Notes under the pieces: model-generated
Told to the model about the DNA's origin: nothing
The model's input: the letters and a program-made list of their open reading frames with translations, nothing else
Database searches by the model: none
DNA from: Chondrilla cf. caribensis
Lineage: Eukaryota > Porifera > Demospongiae > Chondrillida > Chondrillidae
DNA: 64,000 nucleotides
Assembly: GCA_964020155.1 (NCBI GenBank)
Contig: OZ026546.1
Span: 8,552,379-8,616,378 of the forward strand
Reading direction: 5' to 3'
In this document: positions 1-10,299 of the stretch, piece by piece
Position numbering within the stretch: the first letter of the stretch is position 1
Layout of the letters: each line of letters opens with the position of its first letter
Translations under genes and position numbers: made by a program

Positions 1-340
1 TGTTCATGTCTTCTGGTTGTCTTCGTCAGGGCTTGTCTCACCATATGGCGGGGGTATCCATTCTTCACAAATGCTGTCTCGAGGTGTTGTTTCTCATCTG
101 TGAGTGTGTCAGGGTCAGTGCAAATCCTTGTTGCTCTGGTTGCCAGGCATCGAATGGTTCCTTCTTTCACAGCCGGGTGGTGGTTGGAAGTGTAGTGTAT
201 ATAGTGATCTGTATGGGTCTTCTTTCTATATACTGAGGTCTTCAGTCCAGAACCATTTTTGGTCACTAGCACGACATTATACACGATATTCAAATCCCAT
301 TTAATATCTGTCTTAACAGAGACTCAACAGGAATAATTCT
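1..340 (-). mobile_element. Penelope-like retroelement, reverse transcriptase fragment
   Basis: Read on the minus strand, the first ~300 bases are one uninterrupted reading frame that continues past the left edge of the window. It contains the run SVYRKKTHTDHYIHYTSNHH, then HPAVKEGTIRCLATRA and a later NGYP motif. A YRK-THTD-Y segment followed by a HHP-K-G--R motif is what I associate with the C-terminal RT/thumb part of Penelope-like elements. No GIY-YIG endonuclease is visible because the element is cut by the window edge. It could instead be another YRKPT-type reverse transcriptase. Confidence 0.55.
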
Positions 341-931
341 GTGTAGGATCTCTATAGCAACCTGGAACTGGAGAGTGAGGAGAGTGTTTTGCATGAACAA
401 TAATAATACGTTTATACACATTCCATACTAGAACTGCTAACAGTAATCAGTTGGTAACTGCAGGGGGGATACCTGGTATTGTCAACGATTTATTCATACA
501 ATATAAATATTTGACAGCCATCTCACTCTTTGGAACATGTTCTACTCAGGCTGAGGTGATAATGTTCCCCTCTTGACTGCTTTTTGTGTACCTTAAGTCT
601 TTGTTCTAAGGTTTTTCTTCATTTCTCTATATATGTCTCAGGGCAAATGGGATGTGATCACTCTCTAAGTGATGATTAAATATGACATTCCTTATTTAAT
701 TATTCATCTTTGTTTCCATTACATTCATTACAGTATTTAAGTTCTTATACAATGAGGCATGGAATAGCAGTAGGTCTCTGGTTAGGATTGCAAAATCACT
801 GTAAAGATGTTCTGTTACCATAGTAACACATATTATAATTCTAATGTACTTTATCCATACCAAAGTTATACATGCAGGGATTATCCAGATGTACTGTACC
901 TTGTAGAGAATGCAGTAACTGCTGAACTCAC
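341..931. other. no gene recognised
   Basis: AT-rich sequence between the Penelope-like fragment and the FN3 exons. The minus-strand frame running on from the FN3 segment encodes a hydrophobic stretch near 840-930, but it lies beyond a good GT donor (931-930), so it is probably intronic. Confidence 0.4.
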
Positions 932-1280
932 CAGTTGTGACATTGTGGGAATCAGCTGTACTGTTAACACTGTCCACTACTGCTTGAACGCCGATGGTGT
1001 AGTTGCCATTAGCAACAAGGTCTGTAATGTTGTACATGTGTACATCTTGTACATGCCTGAACACTGATGGTGTAGGTGTTATCAGGCTCAAGGCCTGTGA
1101 TGTTGTATTCAGCTGCATTGGTAGTATCAGAACCATTCTCAGTGTTGTTGTCTGTATTCACCCAGTACACGTAGTAGCTGATCCTGTTCTTGTAGCACTC
1201 CATTGGAGTGTGGGTCCAGGTGAAGGCAATGCTGGTATTAATACTGCAGTCAATGTCTTTAATAGTGGGTTGTTGCAGCC
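932..1280 (-). CDS. fibronectin type III domain exon(s), partial gene
   Basis: A minus-strand frame begins after an acceptor (TACTACAG) at 1281 and encodes a fibronectin-III-like beta sandwich: an N-terminal PTIKDIDCS strand, FTWTHTP, YYVYWVN, and the characteristic YNITGLEPDNTYTISVQA F-G strand region. About 30 bases further on, in another frame, a second F-G strand motif (YNITDLVANGNYTIGVQA) appears and runs to a donor at 931. The two motifs are frame-shifted against each other. Either a tiny intron separates them or a partial domain duplication has decayed. Many N-glycosylation sequons (NTS, NNT, NGS, NIT, NVT) fit an extracellular protein. No start codon or signal peptide can be placed. 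Confidence 0.5.
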
Positions 1281-1329
1281 CTGTAGTAGTCAAAAATGTA
1301 TATATTATGTACATTTAAACCTCATACAA

Positions 1330-2110
1330 CATATACATCAAGATATATATGTCTAGAGGCAATTGTGAAGTACGCGGATCGCAAATGGGAATAAAAAGGA
1401 CAATCAACCAGAAAGTGAATCTCATCCTCAATAGAATTAGTTGTACAAATTGGGCAAGTGCGTTCGTGTACAGGTTTTGGGGGCTTGCAGTGTCGCCCCA
1501 TTTCAATCATGAGCTTGTGATCAGATATGCGAAATTTGGTGTAAGCCTGTCTGATTTTAGGATTAGTGATAGTTGTAAGGTATTGCTCCTTGAACCGAGC
1601 ATCAATCTTGAACAGTCTGTAAGCTCTCAACCTGTTCCCCCCGGACTGAGTAAGACCCCGGTCATTGTTGATAACAGATGATGTTCTCTGTAAGGATTGA
1701 TCCCCAAGTTGCTGAAGGGCTGCTTCCAAACAAGGAAATGTCAGGTCTAAATTAAAACCAAGATCAGCAAACTTTTTCTTAATTCTGTGAAACCAAGAAT
1801 TGTGACCTAAAAAACTCATTTGCTGAGATAATTCCAGTGCTTTCTGGATCAAAATTGGAGTGTCAGATGACATTATACGATATAAATAATTCAATACAAG
1901 TGATGAACAGTGATACGATATATTATGTATGCCACATTCAGCTAGAATAGCAACATTGGGGCTGGCGTGGGAGACTCAGAACAATCTCTAGTGGAGCCAG
2001 ATCATAAAGGCCCCAGATATCAGCACCATACAAGAGTATGGGCTTAATCAACGTAATAAATAGATGGTGAAGAACATTAAAATTAGTGAGAAAGAGTAAA
2101 ATTATTATAT
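1330..2110 (-). mobile_element. non-LTR (LINE) retrotransposon 3' fragment
   Basis: Two minus-strand pieces in different frames. The first (about 1990-2110) ends a reverse transcriptase with TLIKPILLYGADIWG. The second (1322-1894) carries RISDHKLMIEMGRH, then a CPIC...H-L-DCPFY zinc-finger-like motif and SHLRSAYF. This order is typical of the C-terminus of LINE ORF2 proteins. The frameshift between the pieces and the lack of endonuclease and catalytic RT motifs make it a dead, 5'-truncated copy. It lies among exons of the FN3 gene. Confidence 0.75.
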
Positions 2111-2297
2111 ATATATATATAATATGTGTTCCTACGCGTAACCGCAACAATGAATTTATATTAGAATTTATATTGCGCGAAATAAAGATGGCCGATTTCG
2201 AACGCTGACAATTTGAAATTGGGCTAGAAATCGTGCGCTGAAGCTCCGCCGAACGTAGTAACTTCAGCGAAGGTTCTTCTAAACTTAAAAAAGACGC

Positions 2298-2355
2298 CAA
2301 GTAATTCGAGTGCGGGGGGCGGCAGCCCCACGAGTTTTTAACCTCGAATTACTTG
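2298..2355. repeat. 13-bp inverted repeat hairpin
   Basis: CAAGTAATTCGAG at 2298-2310 is exactly complementary to 2343-2355, with a GC-rich 32-base loop. It may be the end of a small fold-back element; no function is visible. Confidence 0.6.
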
Positions 2356-2561
2356 TTAGTGTCTGCTGAAGTGGACATGGAATAACATTTATGAACAATA
2401 TGTACAACTTTGTTTAATAAACAACAATTAACAGTACCTGTACATAACAATGCTACTTGTTGTGTATGTGTGTGACATCATATACTGTATTCAACCTGTT
2501 TTGTACTAGGGAATGTATAACACACACACACACACACATAGAGCTAGTGCATCTTACTTAC

Positions 2562-2699
2562 CTTTTTTATTCCTTCCCTTCAATTGCGAGTTGGTTGACA
2601 CATGGTATCCACAACAGAAAATGGTGAGTATTGTTGTGAGCACAATTGTTGAGATGAGGAGGAATGATCCAATAATCCCGAAACTGATGATCAGAGGTT
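2562..2699 (-). CDS. transmembrane exon of a receptor-like gene
   Basis: On the minus strand, an acceptor (CTACACAG) at 2700 and a consensus donor (AAAG|GTAAGTAAG) at 2561 bound a 138-base open exon. It encodes a ~25-residue hydrophobic helix (IISFGIIGSFLLISTIVLTT followed by ILTIFCC) and a short basic tail (LKGRNKK), which is a stop-transfer signature. It lies downstream of the FN3 exon at 3,621 on the same strand, so FN3-TM is the likely order of one single-pass receptor. The FN3 exons at 932-1280 lie beyond it and would belong to a second copy or gene. Confidence 0.5.
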
Positions 2700-2910
2700 C
2701 TGTGTAGACAGGACATGAGTACAGTCATGATGATAGCAGTGGGTGATGATTACGTACTAGACACTGGTATCCCGATGACGTCATACTTCAAAGGGACCGA
2801 CAACGGTGTAAATCCGATACACCGGGGTATAAATGACCCTAAGCGCCCCTTTAGAATAAACAATAACACGGTACGTGGAATTGGAGTTCTTTCCGTGTTG
2901 TTGGTGATAC

Positions 2911-3106
2911 ATGGCGGGGAGCCCTAATTCCGGACGCTTCCTAATCGAGGACGCTTTGGATTGTAGCGATTAAATTCTCTTCGCGAACCGTTTTCGGATT
3001 AAGTTAGGTATCAAACTGATCCTCAATCTATGATCCATCTAAAGCTACTAACGTGTACGTTTCAGATAGATTATAGTACTTGATGTCCGAAATTAGGACA
3101 CCTTAC
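2911..3106. mobile_element. MITE-like element, diverged relative of the one at 25,397
   Basis: The left end (CCCTAATTCCGGACGCTTCC) resembles the left end of the element at 25,397-25,979, and the right end carries GTCCGAAATTAGGACACCTTACC-like sequence in inverted orientation. The terminal match is imperfect (about two thirds identity), so this is a tentative call. Confidence 0.35.
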
Positions 3107-3337
3107 CATATATCCTTTGGCGTGTTCAGCTTCTGCTTTAGTAACGGCGGTGTTTTAGGGTTTGGGCAGTTCTTTTTGGAGGCTCAAAATCGTCTTCTGG
3201 CTCATTTATAGCGTAAGAACTTTCTTCAACTTCGCTGTCGTACACGAAACTCTAACAACTAAACTAAAGGTGTTAGAGTATCTATGGTTGCAGTAAAAAT
3301 TCGAATACGTCGACCAAGCAGATTCGGGATACAAGCC

Positions 3338-3433
3338 ATTTGTATCATGTCTATTTGGGGTGTACCCGATTTGTCTTCGCGCCCTCGGGACTCGTGACAA
3401 ATCGGATACACTCCAAGTAGACATGATACAAAT
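3338..3433. repeat. fold-back repeat, 38-bp arms
   Basis: Arms 3338-3375 and 3396-3433 are complementary over 38 bp with 3 mismatches and no gaps, around a 20-base loop. It is probably a small non-autonomous fold-back element in an intron of the FN3 gene. Confidence 0.85.
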
Positions 3434-3532
3434 AGAACATGTATCAACAAAGTACACAGACATGTACATAGCAGTGATGTACACATATGTACTGTACATA
3501 TGACACACATACACAGACTGCATGTAGCATCA

Positions 3533-3621
3533 TATGAATGAATGTGAGGACTGTTTCCAAGCAACAGTGATGTCATACGAACTTGAGTTCACAGATGTAA
3601 TTTCTGGTTTCAATGGATGAC
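3533..3621 (-). CDS. fibronectin type III domain, first exon half
   Basis: After the acceptor TTGTTGTAG on the minus strand, the frame reads KPEITSVNSSSYDITVAWKQ, the A-C strands of an FN3 domain with the core Trp. The rest of the domain is not found in this frame and the donor is unclear. The Ty3/gypsy element lies immediately upstream in transcription, so the 5' part of the gene is displaced or lost. Confidence 0.4.
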
Positions 3622-3891
3622 CTACAACAACAGAATCCTTGGGGCATCTGTAAACACTGGACTGTGGACTATGGACTGGCTCAGTAAGCAATTCTGCAAA
3701 GCACACCCACTTACAATTATCATTCTTTGCCACGCCCACTTCCGGAAATCAACCACACCTACTTCCTCTCAGTTTTACAATCTCTGCATACAACGTAAGA
3801 TACCTGTCTATCTGGCTGATTAACAGTAGAAGGATGTGAGACAAATATGTCTCTTTGATCGGTGTCCTCAGAAGCATTGTCGTCCAGTGGT

Positions 3892-5065
3892 TCAGACTGT
3901 ATGGCCCGAGCACACACGATCCACATGGCGCCGAATTTCTTGCCCATCCTTAAGACACACCATGTATGACAGTACTAGTGGTCCTTGTTTGGCAGTGACG
4001 ACTCCTTCGGTCCACCTATTTGGCACAACTGAGAAGTCCCATACTTGAACTTGTCCATCAACCTGGAATTCACGATGCTTAGTGTATTGGTCATGGTAGG
4101 CTATTTGTCTTTGCTGCTTCAACTGCACTCTGGAATTCAAGCTAGGTTTGAAGAGATTGAGTCTCGTGCGGATCTTCCAGCCCATGAGTAACTCTAATGG
4201 CAACACTCTGGTTGTTGAATGGGGCGTGCTCTGGTAATGTAGAAGGAATCTTGAAACAGGTGAGGCAATGGAACCTTGAGTGTTGGCCTTCATAGCCTCC
4301 TTGAAGGTTTGTACTGCACGCTCAGCCAGACCGTTGGTCAAAAGATGGTAAGGAGCCGAACCCCTATGTTTAATTCCATTGGCATTGACAAACTTCTGGA
4401 AAACCTCACTGGTGAAGACGGAACCATTGTTAGTTACCAGCATTTCAGGAATACCATGAGTGGCAAAGACGGAACAGAACTGCTCAATGGTGGTTTCTGT
4501 TGTAGCTTTGGCAACTGATTTCACTTCTATCCAATTTGAATGGGCATCAACTATCACCAAGAACATGTGTCCTATATAGAAATGGTCTGGCATAGTCAGC
4601 ATGCAGATGCACCCAAGGATGCTGTAGCCACTCCCAAACATGTGGTGGGGCTGCTGATGGAAGATGTCGTCGTACTTGACACATTTTACACATTGCTACC
4701 CTTTCTTTTATCCCCTTGTCCATCTGTGGCCACCAGACATAACTACGAGCTAAGCTCTTCATGCAGGACACTCTGGGGTGTCCTTCCTGGAATTGATCAA
4801 GGACGGCCTGCCGACCAACATTAGGTATAGTAACTCTGGATCCCCACAACACAACCAGCATGAACACTAAGTTCGGTGTGACAATGCTGATATATGGTGC
4901 CAGGGTCTCATCTGTTGTGTCTTGCCAGCCTGCCATCAACTTGTCACGGACTTGTGAGAGAACAGGGTCACCATCAGTCCACAATCTTATTTGGCGAGAG
5001 GTGATGGAAGATGAGTCCAGAGTTTCCATGACCAAGATGGTCTCTCCTGGTATCGGTACTTCCAT
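3892..5065 (-). pseudogene. integrase region of the Ty3/gypsy element
   Basis: An H2C2 zinc-binding segment (GHPRVSCMKSLARSYVWWP, then CKMCQ) is followed in a shifted frame by the catalytic core with DAHSNWIEVK and GLAERAVQTFKEA. The position of the second catalytic aspartate reads Asn (TNNGSVF), so the active site is broken as well as the frame. The C-terminal tail ends GQEIRRHVDRV. Confidence 0.8.
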
Positions 5066-5382
5066 TGGCTCCTCTGGCAGTGGCAGTTGGCTGAGGGAAT
5101 CAGTGTTGGCATGCTTGCTCCCAGGCTTATATACAATTTGGTAATCTTATGCACTGAGGGTGAGAGCCCATCTCTGAACTCTAGCTGATGTCATTGCAGG
5201 TATGGCATTCCTCTCCCCTAGGAGATACTGAAGTGGGCAGTAGTAGTCAGAAAAATCCTCTTCAGTACTGCCTGTTAGTCATCAAAATATGCACAGACAT
5301 GATGAAGATCTTGCATCAGAGAATCCATTGTTCACTGACAAATGGCAGGTGCTGCAGAGATCCCAAAAGGCAAGCAGGTATA

Positions 5383-5921
5383 CTAGAAGAGTCCCCTGGG
5401 GGTGTTAATTGTGGTGAGTGGCTTGGAGCTGTTGTCGAGGGGGAACTGTAGATAGGCATGGGCCAAGTTGAGCTTCGAGAATGTGGTACCTCCTGAAAGC
5501 GATGCAAACAGGTCCTCAATCCGAGGAAGGGGATAAGCATCTAATCTCCACAAAATTCTCACTGACCCGTCTTTCTTGGCCACAGGTACTATAGGAGCAG
5601 CCCACTCCAAGAACTGCACTTGCTCTATGATGTCCTCCTTCTCCAATCTTTCCAGTTCCTTTTCAACCTTATCCCTTAAGACATAAGGTACTGTGCGGGC
5701 CTTAAAAACTTGGGCTGCGCCTGTTGGTCCACATGAATCTTCACGGCAGTATCCTGTAGGCAGCCCAACTTATCCTCAAACACTGAGGCATGGCGATCCA
5801 AGATATCTTGGCAGCTGGGTTTCAATGAGTGGAGGGCATGTAGCTTGGGCCAGTCCAGGATCAAATGCTCTAGCCAGTCACGACCGAATAGGCTAGGGCC
5901 ATCTCCATCAATGACAAGCAC
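5383..5921 (-). pseudogene. protease-RT linker and reverse transcriptase start of the Ty3/gypsy element
   Basis: The frame at 5676-5921 has LFGRDWLEH and a linker. The frame at 5383-5646 has WAAPIVPVAKKDGSVRI, YPLPRIEDLFASLSGG, FSKLNLAHAYLQ and the conserved TPRGLF. Compared with related elements, a block between the SVRI and YPLPRIED motifs is missing, and no catalytic YxDD box is present in frame. Confidence 0.75.
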
Positions 5922-5954
5922 ACTGGATTGGAGAGACTGGTTCTGGTATGCTAC

Positions 5955-7064
5955 TCAAACAGCCAGTGATTCTTCCACTGTGATTGGTTCACCAGTATAG
6001 GTCTTCAGACTTACGGTTGTGGGTTGCAATGACGGGGCGCTAAGCGGAGGCCATAACTTGTGGTAAGTTGCTTTGCTGATGATTGACAGAGTTGCCCCTG
6101 TATCCACCTCCACCTCAACTGGAACTCCATTCAAAGACACCTTAACCGCAAGCGGGTCTGAGCGTGGTGTTGGCAGGTGGAACATAGCATACACATTGGA
6201 ATCTGCATCCAGATCATGACCAGCTACAGTTGATTTGTCGGCGATGATCATGACTTGATGCGATCTCTTGTGAGGTACAGGCTGTTTTGCCTGCTGTTTC
6301 TGATTAGAAGCTCGAGAACTCTTGGGCTTGCTAGAGCATACATGGGACAAGTGGCCTTTTTTTCCACAGTTATGGCAAACAGACTCAAGATGAGGACAAT
6401 CGCCTTGGTTATGGAGTTTCCTACATCGGTAGCAATCGCGCAGTGACTTATGGGGAGCTGAAATGCCAGCACAGCTTGACTGATATACATGATGGACGGA
6501 GAAGTTTTCTGACGATTTTGAATGCATATCCTTCACTTGTCGCTCAGCCGTCTCCATCACGAGGGCTAACTGCAAAGCTGCTTCATAAGAGAGCTTGGGT
6601 TTGGCCAACAGACATTTCTGCCAGTGTTCGTCCGCTATCCCACAGATGATCCGATAACGAATCATCTTGTCTAGGACACCCCCGAACTTGCAGTGTTCGG
6701 ACAAGCGTTTCAACTCTGCCACAAAGTTGGCTACTGAGTTCTCGGGGTGTCTACTCCACGAGTGAAACTTGAAACATTCGACGATAACTGCATGAGGGTT
6801 TCAGTTGCAAGTGCGTCGACATCGCCTGGACGATGTCTTCATAGGGGACGTCGGCAGGTGCTCGTGGGGCTAGAACATTCGTGTGGTATGTGGAGGGGCC
6901 ACAAGTGCTCAGAAGGATAGCACATTTCTTGTCAGTGTCCTAGACACCATTCGCACGGAAATAATGCCCGAAGCGCTCTGTGTAGGAGTCCCATACAGTC
7001 CTCTGAGGTGCTGTTGAACTTCCAAGCGTCCCGTGGGACATAGCTATAGCCATCCCATCCTCGT
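5955..7064 (-). pseudogene. gag / zinc knuckle / aspartic protease of the Ty3/gypsy element
   Basis: The 255-residue frame at 5955-6722 begins in gag (ELKRLSEHCKFGG), then has a C-x-x-C-x4-H-x4-C zinc knuckle (CHNCGKKGHLSHVC) and a retropepsin active-site motif (VEVDTGATLSII). Upstream to ~7,064 the gag N-terminal region is still readable on the minus strand but contains an in-frame stop and a frame change. Confidence 0.75.
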
Positions 7065-7129
7065 CGCCAAAGGGTATATAACGTCTTCACCAGGAGGTCT
7101 AAACGAACAACACACTTCACTAGTTTAGT

Positions 7130-7535
7130 ACTTCAATCAATTACTTTTTCTACATCCAATCATTCAAGATAATACAAAAACAACAAATACCAATAATCAA
7201 GCTAATAGCATAAAGCAATCTACCAGTAAATCATACAATACCACACAGACTCTACTACAAATAATACCATTATTGAAATTAAAGTCCCCTCATATTATTA
7301 TACACATGTACGATACAAATGTATGTAACAGTAAACAAAATGTACACAATAATGTGTGTATAATGAGGTTACAGAGTGATGTGTGGAGAAAGAGCAGAGC
7401 AGTTGTGTACACATAAGAACTGTAGCAATACAGTATAGCAGTATGTGTGTATAGATGAATGTATACAGTACATGGAGGCAATGCATGTTTGTGCAAAATA
7501 AGTATGTGATGTGCACAAATTCTGTTCCATTGTCA
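7130..7535. other. no gene recognised
   Basis: AT-rich sequence separating the Ty3/gypsy remnant from the coiled-coil gene. On the minus strand it would hold the 3' UTR of that gene and any residue of the 5' LTR; neither is clearly delimited. Confidence 0.4.
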
Positions 7536-8441
7536 TCAATAACTGTTTCCTTCACTTGGTGGTGGAGAAAAGTGGTCCAATGCCATGACATATTCATCAT
7601 CACTGTTGTCCTCGTCAGCTGTGTGGTTCTGCTCCTGTGAATGTGATCGTCTTCTGCAATAGCTCATATTGCTGTCATCCTGAAGAGCTGACATTTGTTG
7701 TTTTAGACCATCCAACTGCTGGCTGAAGACACGGAATTGCTGGTTGAAATTGGCAAGATACTTCAAGCATTCAAGCAATTTTTTTGCATTGTCTTCACTG
7801 CCTTCACCATGTTTCACAGATTCACCTTGCAATGCAGTGAAATATTTAAACAAGTCTTTAATTTGCCTCTGAGCATCAGTTACTTTAACTTGCAGTTGCT
7901 TCATTTGTAAAGAGTTGTCAGCTGCAGTGTCCTCCACCTCCTGAAGCCGAGAAGAGTTGTCAGCTGCAGTGTCCTCCACCTCCTGAAGGCGAGAAGAGTT
8001 GTCAGCTGCAGTGTCCACCACCTCCTGAAGGCGAGAAGAGTTGTCAGCTGCAGTTTCCTGCACCTCCTGAAGGCGAGAAGAGTTGTCAGCTGCAGTGTCC
8101 TCCACCTCCTGAAGGCGAGAAGAGTTGTCAGCTGCAGTGTCCACCACCTCCTGAAGTGTAGTTTCCATCCCCTCTATTTGTTCAGTGTTCTCAACAGTCC
8201 TTCTTTCCAGCTCCTGTAATCTACGTAGTAGTCTACGATGGCGTCTTTTGCTCCTACGTTGTCTACGCCTCGAAGCTCCGAATCGAGTATTTACACTGTT
8301 CATCATAATACTGATTTGCTCACCAACGTCATCAATAGTGGTATACTTTCCTTTACCTGCCTTGATCAAATTCTCAAACATTTGTGCTGCGCCTTCTCCG
8401 ATGTTTGTGGCATCTCTAGTCAGTCTGTAGGAATGGAAGAG
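7536..8441 (-). CDS. coiled-coil protein with 14-residue tandem repeats
   Basis: An open frame of 281 codons from ATG 8381 extends upstream in frame for 20 more codons to a good acceptor (CATCTACAG) at 8442, so an unseen 5' exon is likely. After an Arg-rich segment (RRRQRRSKRRHRRLLRRLQ) come six copies of a 14-residue unit close to DTAADNSSRLQEVE, encoded by 42-bp DNA repeats (about 7,900-8,160). More heptad-like helix (QQFRVFSQQLDGLKQQMSAL) and an acidic tail ending SPPPSEGNSY follow. Fourteen residues equals two heptads, so the repeats should form a continuous coiled coil. I do not recognise the family. No signal peptide or membrane segment is visible. It could be nuclear or cytoskeletal; that is a guess. 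Confidence 0.65.
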   Translation of the reverse strand, partial: LFHSYRLTRDATNIGEGAAQMFENLIKAGKGKYTTIDDVGEQISIMMNSVNTRFGASRRRQRRSKRRHRRLLRRLQELERRTVENTEQIEGMETTLQEVVDTAADNSSRLQEVEDTAADNSSRLQEVQETAADNSSRLQEVVDTAADNSSRLQEVEDTAADNSSRLQEVEDTAADNSLQMKQLQVKVTDAQRQIKDLFKYFTALQGESVKHGEGSEDNAKKLLECLKYLANFNQQFRVFSQQLDGLKQQMSALQDDSNMSYCRRRSHSQEQNHTADEDNSDDEYVMALDHFSPPPSEGNSY

Positions 8442-8524
8442 CTGTAGATGTTAACTCTAGTTGTCTCGTAGGTCCCCTGGTGTTTTATCAGTGGTGGTTC
8501 ATATCAATTATTTACACACAAGTG

Positions 8525-8667
8525 ATCGATTGTTTTTGCCTGCAATTGCCGTATTTCCTCCATGTGTACCGAAGTTTTTGCTTCTTCCTCGAAGAGACGT
8601 CATGGAAGAAGCGAAAACTTCGGTACACATAGAGGAAATACGGCAATTGCAGGCAAAAACAATCGAT
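8525..8667. repeat. fold-back repeat, 64-bp arms
   Basis: Arms 8525-8588 and 8604-8667 are complementary over 64 bp with 2 mismatches and a 15-base loop. It lies just upstream of the coiled-coil gene on the minus strand, where an undetected first exon or promoter should be. Confidence 0.9.
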
Positions 8668-9136
8668 TTAGGATCATTCATCAAAATGTTTGAAGTTTAG
8701 TAGGTGTTGGCAATTATAGCAATATAATTACCGAGCGTTAGCGAAATAATTGTTTCCGTTCGTTAGCAGAGTCCAATCGAGGTCGCCCACGCTCTTAATT
8801 GCGATGGCCGCCAATATTGTTGGATTTAGGTCATTTTTTGGTTTCTTTGAACGCAAATCCTTCGTCGAATGAAGCGTTCAGTAGTAGGTCGTCCCACTGA
8901 TGGCAATGGGGCACCATTGCACCATATATTGAAATGAAAAACTTAGACATAGATTACCTGTGGTTCACACATGATCCATTAAAAGAGTACTTACTTTTTT
9001 GGGGCAGAGAATGGCGGACCAAGGGTCACCTACACCAGACTAATGTTTTACATGATTCCATGCTATGTAGCTATCTGTGTATCATCACCGAGCAGAAGCG
9101 AGGTTAATTGTTTCCGTCACATAGGGGAGTCTGATC

Positions 9137-10299
9137 GGATCTCCTTGTACAGAAGATCCCACTTAATTACGCGTTCACTAACAATAAAATTCAGCTTATA
9201 GTTACAAACATGTTTGAGAACGTCACTTTTGCCATTTTAAACTATAGATATACTAGGCGTGCACTGCATGCAGAACCTCGCTGTTACCATAGTAGATTGG
9301 TCCCAAACTGAAAAATTTTGGACACGACCGAAATACGAATCACAACATAAACGTTCCAAGGCAATGACGTCATACAAAAATGTCTGCCAAAATGGACATC
9401 ATCATGGCTGACCAATTCAAAGGCCCAAAAGACGATTCGCTGAACCCTACTCCGAAGATTGATAAAATCAAAATTCCCTATGCAGTATCTTTAGAAATAC
9501 GGTACTAATCATATAAAACCGAATGTTCTACGGGTACGAAACGGGCATACCCGTACCCGTTCCGTACCCACTAAACGGGAACGGCCGTTTAGTAGGCAAG
9601 TCGCCGAACTTGCCGATTGCAAAAAATGTACACCTACGTAGTGATACCTGGAGTGACACCTACGTATCTCCTTTTCATCGTGTTATAGTTCGTTAGAAGA
9701 TGGTTTATTCGAGTTACGTGAAGCACCGAATTCTCTTTTGTCGTCGTTCGGGAAAAAGCTACGAAGAAGACGATGAAATGACTGTGGTCGAACTCTGACA
9801 ACTACTTACGTAAAAGTGAATTGTATGACGTCGCGCTATCCACGATACTCTGAGGAACACTCATGACGAGAGAAGAACGTACGTACGTACTTAGAAAGAT
9901 AGTTTCAAAATAGCACTTCATTATAAAAATTAACGCGTACGTAACAATACCTACGATAAGTATGCCCGTGTGCCCCTTTCACGGGCGTTTTCACACTACG
10001 GGTACGCCCGTAGAACGTTCAGTTTTATATGATTAGTTCCGTATATAGTGTCCATAGTTGGCATCTGGCGAGGAGAATGACGATATGAGGGAGTGAAACG
10101 GTGAGTGAATTCAATCACGCTTCGTACGACCATGACTTAGTTAATACAAATATCTCTTGCCTCACTACGTAGCACAGTCGTGCCCCCTTTTCTGGCGAAA
10201 GAAAATTCAACTGGGCTCTAATGTCATAATTTCTAGACCCGAAAGTCATTGAGTGCGTTGGCGACCTCGATCGGACGGATCTTCTGTACAAGGAGATCC
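9137..10299. mobile_element. nested non-autonomous inverted-repeat elements
   Basis: An outer perfect 23-bp inverted pair (9137-9159 and 10277-10299) encloses an inner pair of 38-bp terminal inverted repeats (9497-9534 and 10007-10044, 3 mismatches). The inner interval is ~548 bp, has internal ACGGGTACG-type palindromic motifs and no coding capacity. This is a MITE-like insertion, possibly inside a second fold-back element. A further match (GTCCAATCGAGGTCGCC near 8,770 against its complement near 10,260) suggests the outer element may be larger. No target-site duplication was recognised. Confidence 0.65.

Larger units (their letters stand above)
3700..7085 (-). mobile_element. degenerate Ty3/gypsy-type LTR retrotransposon
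   Basis: In minus-strand order: a gag-like start following a GGCGACGAGG stretch (~7,085), CCHC zinc knuckle, aspartic protease, reverse transcriptase start, integrase zinc domain, integrase core and an RRHVD chromodomain-side tail. The order PR-RT-IN is that of Ty3/gypsy elements. Coding is broken into at least six frames with internal stops and deletions. I could not find paired LTRs: sequence typical of the FN3 gene resumes soon after ~3,740. The element is a dead copy. Confidence 0.85.
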
